A DNA stretch of 64,000 nt. Source: Dipteris shenzhenensis (lineage: Eukaryota; Polypodiophyta; Polypodiopsida; Gleicheniales). Location: NCBI GenBank assembly GCA_047967505.1, contig CM106538.1; one strand, 5' to 3'. The notes under the pieces were generated by a model. The model was not told the DNA's origin, did no database searches, and saw only the letters and a program-made list of their open reading frames with translations. This document shows, piece by piece, positions 34,501 to 40,500 of this stretch; the first letter of the stretch is position 1, and each line of letters opens with the position of its first letter. The translations under genes were made by a program, and so were the position numbers.

Positions 34501-37500
34501 AAGGTAGCTTTAGGAAATCACACACATGCATGCACATTTGTGTGTGCATCATTTTAAGTGACCAAGTGACATTTTCATTAAATGTTTTCAGGACTTCATT
34601 CATAGGTTCAATGTTTAGGATAACAGTTTACTGAGAGAAACTATATCAGCATAGACCTTAGTTGAGCAAACTAACACGTGCTCTTTACTCCCGATTTTTT
34701 AAAAAACTCTTTGTAAGGCTATGGCTCTCTGCAGTTTCAAAATCATCACAGAAATTTGAAGTGAAATCAGCAGTAATGATGCAATTAAGATTACGAAGGA
34801 AGGAATCATAAATTTTCTTCCTTTATGGTTATTCTGATTTCAGATTTTGAAGTATACCCTTTACGTGTTGTAATTATGGCACCCTTCAGGCCGTCGTGAG
34901 TTCTCTCATCCATTGCAAATACAATAACCTGTTTCTATTGCTTTTAATGTTGAATAATATGATTTCATTATCTAAAAATATGCAAGGTATAATGAAGTTA
35001 ACACCTTAATGAATGTGAAAGAGTTGACAAATTACGGAGTTAAATAAGATAAAAGAAACAAATTCTCATTTCCAACTCCACATATGACAAAAATTTCGAT
35101 GAATGAAATTTCAGATTTGAACTCAAACAAGCTCTTTCTTTCTACGGAGATAACGTGAAATTTATGGAAGGGTCTCCCACCTGCCAAGCAGACCTAGAAC
35201 GTGTCAATGTAACAAAGGCTGCTGCTATCTTGCTTCTTGCAAATGCAGATGCAAAGGTAGTAATTTATGGAGTGATAAATCATGAGATTTAAGGAAGCAT
35301 CTTTAGTTTTTATCATGGTCAATATCACATACATTTTACAAGGGTGTTTTTGTTATCCACCTCAATCCCACCCCTTTATCTGAGTTTGGCTCAATTTTAT
35401 CAAAAGAACCGGAAACTTTGTACTAGAATTGTCAGGAACGTGGGGAGGCCTCAACTTGTCATTTGTTGTAGCATTTAAAAAATGTTGGGGTTTTGAGAAA
35501 ATTGTAGCTCTTGTAGCCCCTTGTGCGAGCTCAAAAATCAGTGACCAGGTGCTCCTAAAGAAGCATAGGGGAAATATCATATCATATGATAAAGTATAGT
35601 CTTATCAAGGTATATAAGATTCCGAGCTGCCTTGAACCACATCAGAACCATTGGGCCGGGGCTCTAGCAGTAAGCACAACCATGCACGTAGAAGTCAATA
35701 TTGCTGGTTAACTAAGGAGTAAATAAGCTCTATCGGCAGCCACCACAACTCAATGGCATGTACCCAGACTTGCGTAGTTTTGAGAGAAGGTTTTCCACTC
35801 GAATTTGTATGCAATCGCTCAAACAAAGTTCCCATGTTTAAGGAGGTTTGAAAAAAGACACTGAGAACAAGTGAGAGAATGAGCGTGCACAACTAAGAAC
35901 ACTCATGATGCTATGCTTGACCGTGTATCAAGTATACTTGTTCTACCCTTAATTCTTGGTGATTTGAGCGACTAGGACTCCTTCATAAGCTATAGGATGA
36001 TATACAATAATAGGAGCTTGTATCCTTGAGGCTCTCATGCATTTTGTCAACAAACTATGTTCCATCCACCAATTGGATGCTGTAATTGCTAGACTAGGAA
36101 TATTTCCTTTGGTAAACAATGTGCTCTCTTTCTCTCTCTATGCGTCTACTTCTTTGCATTGTATGTTGTATAGATCTAAAATCTCCCTACTTCCTTGTCA
36201 CTTACTCGATATATCATCTGTCAAACTATGCTCCTTGACACACATAGGCTAGCTAGATAACACATGAAGCTCATGTCACCCCTTTTGCAAGAGGAGAGAC
36301 TATTCATCACCGAAGTACGTCCAGTTTAGAAGCTCCTAAGATAATTTAGAAGAGCCCCCATATGTCACCACTTTTGTAAATGTTCCAAGAAAATAATAAA
36401 GTTCGTCCATTTGACTGTCGTTAAAGAGTTTTTATTTGGGTCAAAGTTCTTTTGACTTTGGTCAAACCATTGACTAGGGTCAAAGAGGCTTGACTGCAGT
36501 CAAGGAGACTTGGTTTTGGCCAAGGAGGGCTGACTTTGGTCAACCAGAGAATTTGTGCTGACTACGGGGTCAGAAAGACTTGACCAAGGTTAAGTGATTT
36601 GACTCCAATCAAGGGTCTTAATTATGCTCAATAGGGTTGACCGCGATCAACTAGAGTATTTTTATGTTATGTGCACTTGGTGGGGATGCCCATAGTGACT
36701 AGGATTAGTCTAGAGATTTCCATTTGCATGCAAAAAGGCTAACGGTTAATGGGTGCCATGGCTACGTGCATTTAATTAATTGTTGCAGGTACAAAAGAGT
36801 GGTTTGTCGCCCTATGTTTTTGGAGCCTAGCAAGCAGCTTGTAAGAAGTCCATGTGACCTTGGGCCTACAAAGGCTCCATAGTTGCCAACTGAGTGGAAT
36901 GTAATTACCAAGTAGTCTAGAATTATGACAAGTGGCATGTTGCCAAGCTGGGCAGTTGGGCCTTTCCACTCCCATGTAATTTAATTCAGCTGTGGATGCT
37001 GTCATGCACAGCCATAAGATGCAAGTTATGTGCATGCTTGCTCCCCTCTTTCTTTTCACTCAGCAATCAATAAGGATATTATTTCGTCTGCATTGATTTT
37101 GTTTTCATGAAGGCAAAGGGGATATTTTTTTTGCATTGGTATTTAAGCAAGGTTTGCATTGGTATTGGAGCAAGGTTTTCTCTCTTTCCCAAGAGCGCAT
37201 GGTCATCAGATCGATTGAGGAAACTTGAGGTAAAATTGCATTAGCAGAGTGACCACTGTGTACCGGGCGATCATTCTGGTCACTTATGCTCCTCAATGCT
37301 GTGAATTGCTTGTGGCGTGCAGAGTCAAATTTCTAGTGAGTTGAATTGCTTGTGGTAATTGCAAAATCGTGGTACTTGCATTGGTATCCCCTCGCTGGTG
37401 GTAGGCAACTCCTCTAGATCCATAGCGGGGCTTGCTCTGGCTGCGGGTAGCTATCAAGCTGCCTAAAGGCAGTGCACTGCTGCTCAAGGGCAGCGCACTG

Positions 37501-40500
37501 CCTCAAAGTCTACTCTTAGGCAACAAACTGCTGCTCAAGGGCAGCACACTACCCCAAAGGCTGCTCACAGGTCGCACAAATGATATAGCAGATGCCCTAA
37601 GGCAGCATATTGCATCAGAGCGTTAAGACACATCTGGTACAGGTAGTTTATGCCTAAGCATTTCAGAGACCATGTCCTCCTCAGCTGGGAGAGTTTGCAT
37701 ATGGATGGAGGGGATACATAAGAGATCTACAATCAATTGTTTTGGGATGCCTATTTGCAGGTTGCTCCTTTCAAGGTCTCTAAGAGAACCAGCTCAAGAA
37801 GTATAGGGCTGGTCTGAATTCTAATATACAGGTTGTGGTTAATACCCAGCGCCTTAAAGGCATAGATGATATTATGCCTTTCTTGGTCCTGTCTGCTAAT
37901 ATTCTTGCAGGTACAGGTACAGTGCAGATTGTGAATGCTCGAGAGGTGGTGAGAGGGCCTTGAGGTAATGAGGGGGCTGGCCACCAAGGTCAGCTTTGAT
38001 GCCTAGCAGCTCAAGGCTGCTTCACAAGCAGCGCACAGCTGCTTTCGGTGCCCCCTTATGGCGAGGCTGAGCAGCCCGTGGGGCTGCCTTGAAGCTCTGG
38101 GGCTAAGCTGTCCCTTGTGTCCCGATAGCAGGTCAGTCCTGCGACCAATGAGAGCGGGGGGGCTCCTGCAGCAGCAGCTCCTTCGATGGTGGAGAGGTGC
38201 AGCCTGGGTGACGACCGCGACAGCAGCGTGGGGGAAGGGGGGGCGCGGCAGCATAGGCAGCAAGCATGGAGGGGATGTAGGCGCAGCGGGCAGCAAGCAG
38301 TGCAGCAGGAGGCGTGGCAGAGCTAGGCAGAGGCATGGCAGAGAGGAGAGCGGAGAGCAAGGCGGGGAGCAGAGCGATAAGCAAGGTGGGGGGCAGAGCT
38401 GCGTGGAGAAGCAGCATAGTGGGGAGAAGAAGCATCATGGCGGGGAGGTGGAAGCAGCATGGCGGAGAGAGAGAGAGAGAGATGAAGACAAGAGAGAGGG
38501 AATCGCTGAAGTTAATTGATTGAAAGCAAGTACATGGTATGTCATTTTTTAGGTAGAGGATGCCTTATCTTCCCACACACACACATCACTAATGATGTCG
38601 GTGAAGAGAATCTCACAGACTTCATAAATGATGCCACACCAAGTCATTTCTTCATAAATCTTGCAAGATATTATACAACTCTAAAGAGTCAGTGGGTTAG
38701 ATGCAATAGAGACTCTCAAGGAGCCCTACGCTGAGTGGGATGTGGCATTTGCCTTTGGTTCACTGAGTATGGCATAAAGTTGCAAGATTTTGCTCCTCAT
38801 TGGTTTTCTCTGGCTAGTACAGCTTGTCAATGTAGTAACTCTTCCTCTATAATCTGGCAACTACAGCCTGTCAAAAATAGAGCTCTTCCTCTACATATGG
38901 ATTTTTTTCACTCCACTCATCCTTGAATACAAATCCATTCCATCTCTACAACAACTTCATTTTGTTTCCCCCGAGGAAAGGACTTCTACAAGTATGAAAA
39001 AAACCGCGGGAGCAAGCTCAAGGCAGAATACATCATGCTAGCATGAAAAAAACACGCTAGAAGGGTCCCAATAAAAAGCTCCTCAGAGCGACCAAGAAAG
39101 AAACCAAGGCTGAGCCTGATAGTGCCCACCTCAAACTTGCTGTGGACTCCGAGAAGAAAGGGGAGCTCATCCATTCATTTCGGGTATTTGGTGTCTGCAT
39201 TTGGTTCTCTCGCACCTCTATGCACAGTTCCACATGATGACCTTGTTCTTGTAAATGGAAACATATACAGTGAGTGTTTATCCACGGATGAATCATTACA
39301 TCCACTCTCAAAATCCCCTTTCAACAACCTTTATAGCATTCATCAAAATATTTGTGTCATCTCGTGTCATCTCAACCGCATGCTGCTGCATACATGCACT
39401 TCTAGATGTTTCCTTGCCAGGTTAACAGCAAAGAAAATCTAGGATCTAATTGAAGTACTTGTATTCTAAATTGAAAAAGCTAACAAAATGTGATTCACCT
39501 TAAAAAGACATGCTTCGCAGGCTCAAAATCTTGTATCCCTTGACCAGCCAAATGTTGTTCAATCAGGTATTTTGTGGATTAGTCCGTCATCATCTCTCTC
39601 AAATCATTTAAAAACTTTTGTCAACCGTTATCCAAGTACCTTTATTACTAGATTGCCTCCTCCAACCATGGTTAACTGTTAGGATTTTCAAAGCACTTAG
39701 ACATGTAAAGAAAGTCTTCTAGGTGATAAGGGGTGGAAGGTTTCACAACCATTGAATTATTTTGACATTCTCTTGTGAGTTGCAATCGGAGGGATCCTCC
39801 TACACCAAATAAATCCACATTGCATGAAAACATTTTCTCCAATTCAATTACAAACTTAGCTGATGATGTGGTTGTATAGGAAGTTTTAGAGTGCCTGAAC
39901 TACAGTTCCTTGTGCATAGCATAAATTTTATAAATTTTCTGATATTTGACTTCCAAGCTGTAGAAATGGCTGCTTGAGGTATTTGTGAGATCTAAATGAA
40001 ACTCAAATTTGGCACTTCCATCTACTGTAAGTCTGCAATTAACTGTGAATACTAAGTTTTCGTGAAAAATATTCGTAGAGCAAGATGGGATAAATGTGCA
40101 TTCAACACTGATGATCTTGTTTCTGTTACTCTGAGCATACAATGTGCCAAATTCAATTGAAGAATTATGTAAGTGTCTTGCTTTGATTGCCAAGAATTAT
40201 GTAATTGTCTTGCTTTGATTGCCAAGAATTATGTATCTCTCTTTCATAAATTAGATGTTACGATGTTATGGTTCATTTCTGTCAATAAATAATAAAATCA
40301 GACTCAAACAGTTCTTTGGAGGTTCTTTGCCAGTTTGATGCACTTGTATTGTTGGAATGGAGAATTGAGGTTCTCATGAAAGATTTGATAGACCTTGTTG
40401 CTCAGTGTTTACTTACACAAAGATGTCTATTTCCCTGATTCATAGGACACAAAATTAGAGGATGCTGCACAGATTGTTAGAGCCTTAGCAGTGCAAAGAT

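Noticed and set aside
36405-36655. CRISPR-like or regulatory array
   Set aside because: Spacing is irregular and words are too short; no repeat-spacer structure, and the window is eukaryotic.
38058-38519. 153-codon plus-strand frame rich in Gly, Arg and Glu
   Set aside because: GC-rich low-complexity tract with few stops on both strands and repeated GCAGCA/GGGGAG words; no domain.
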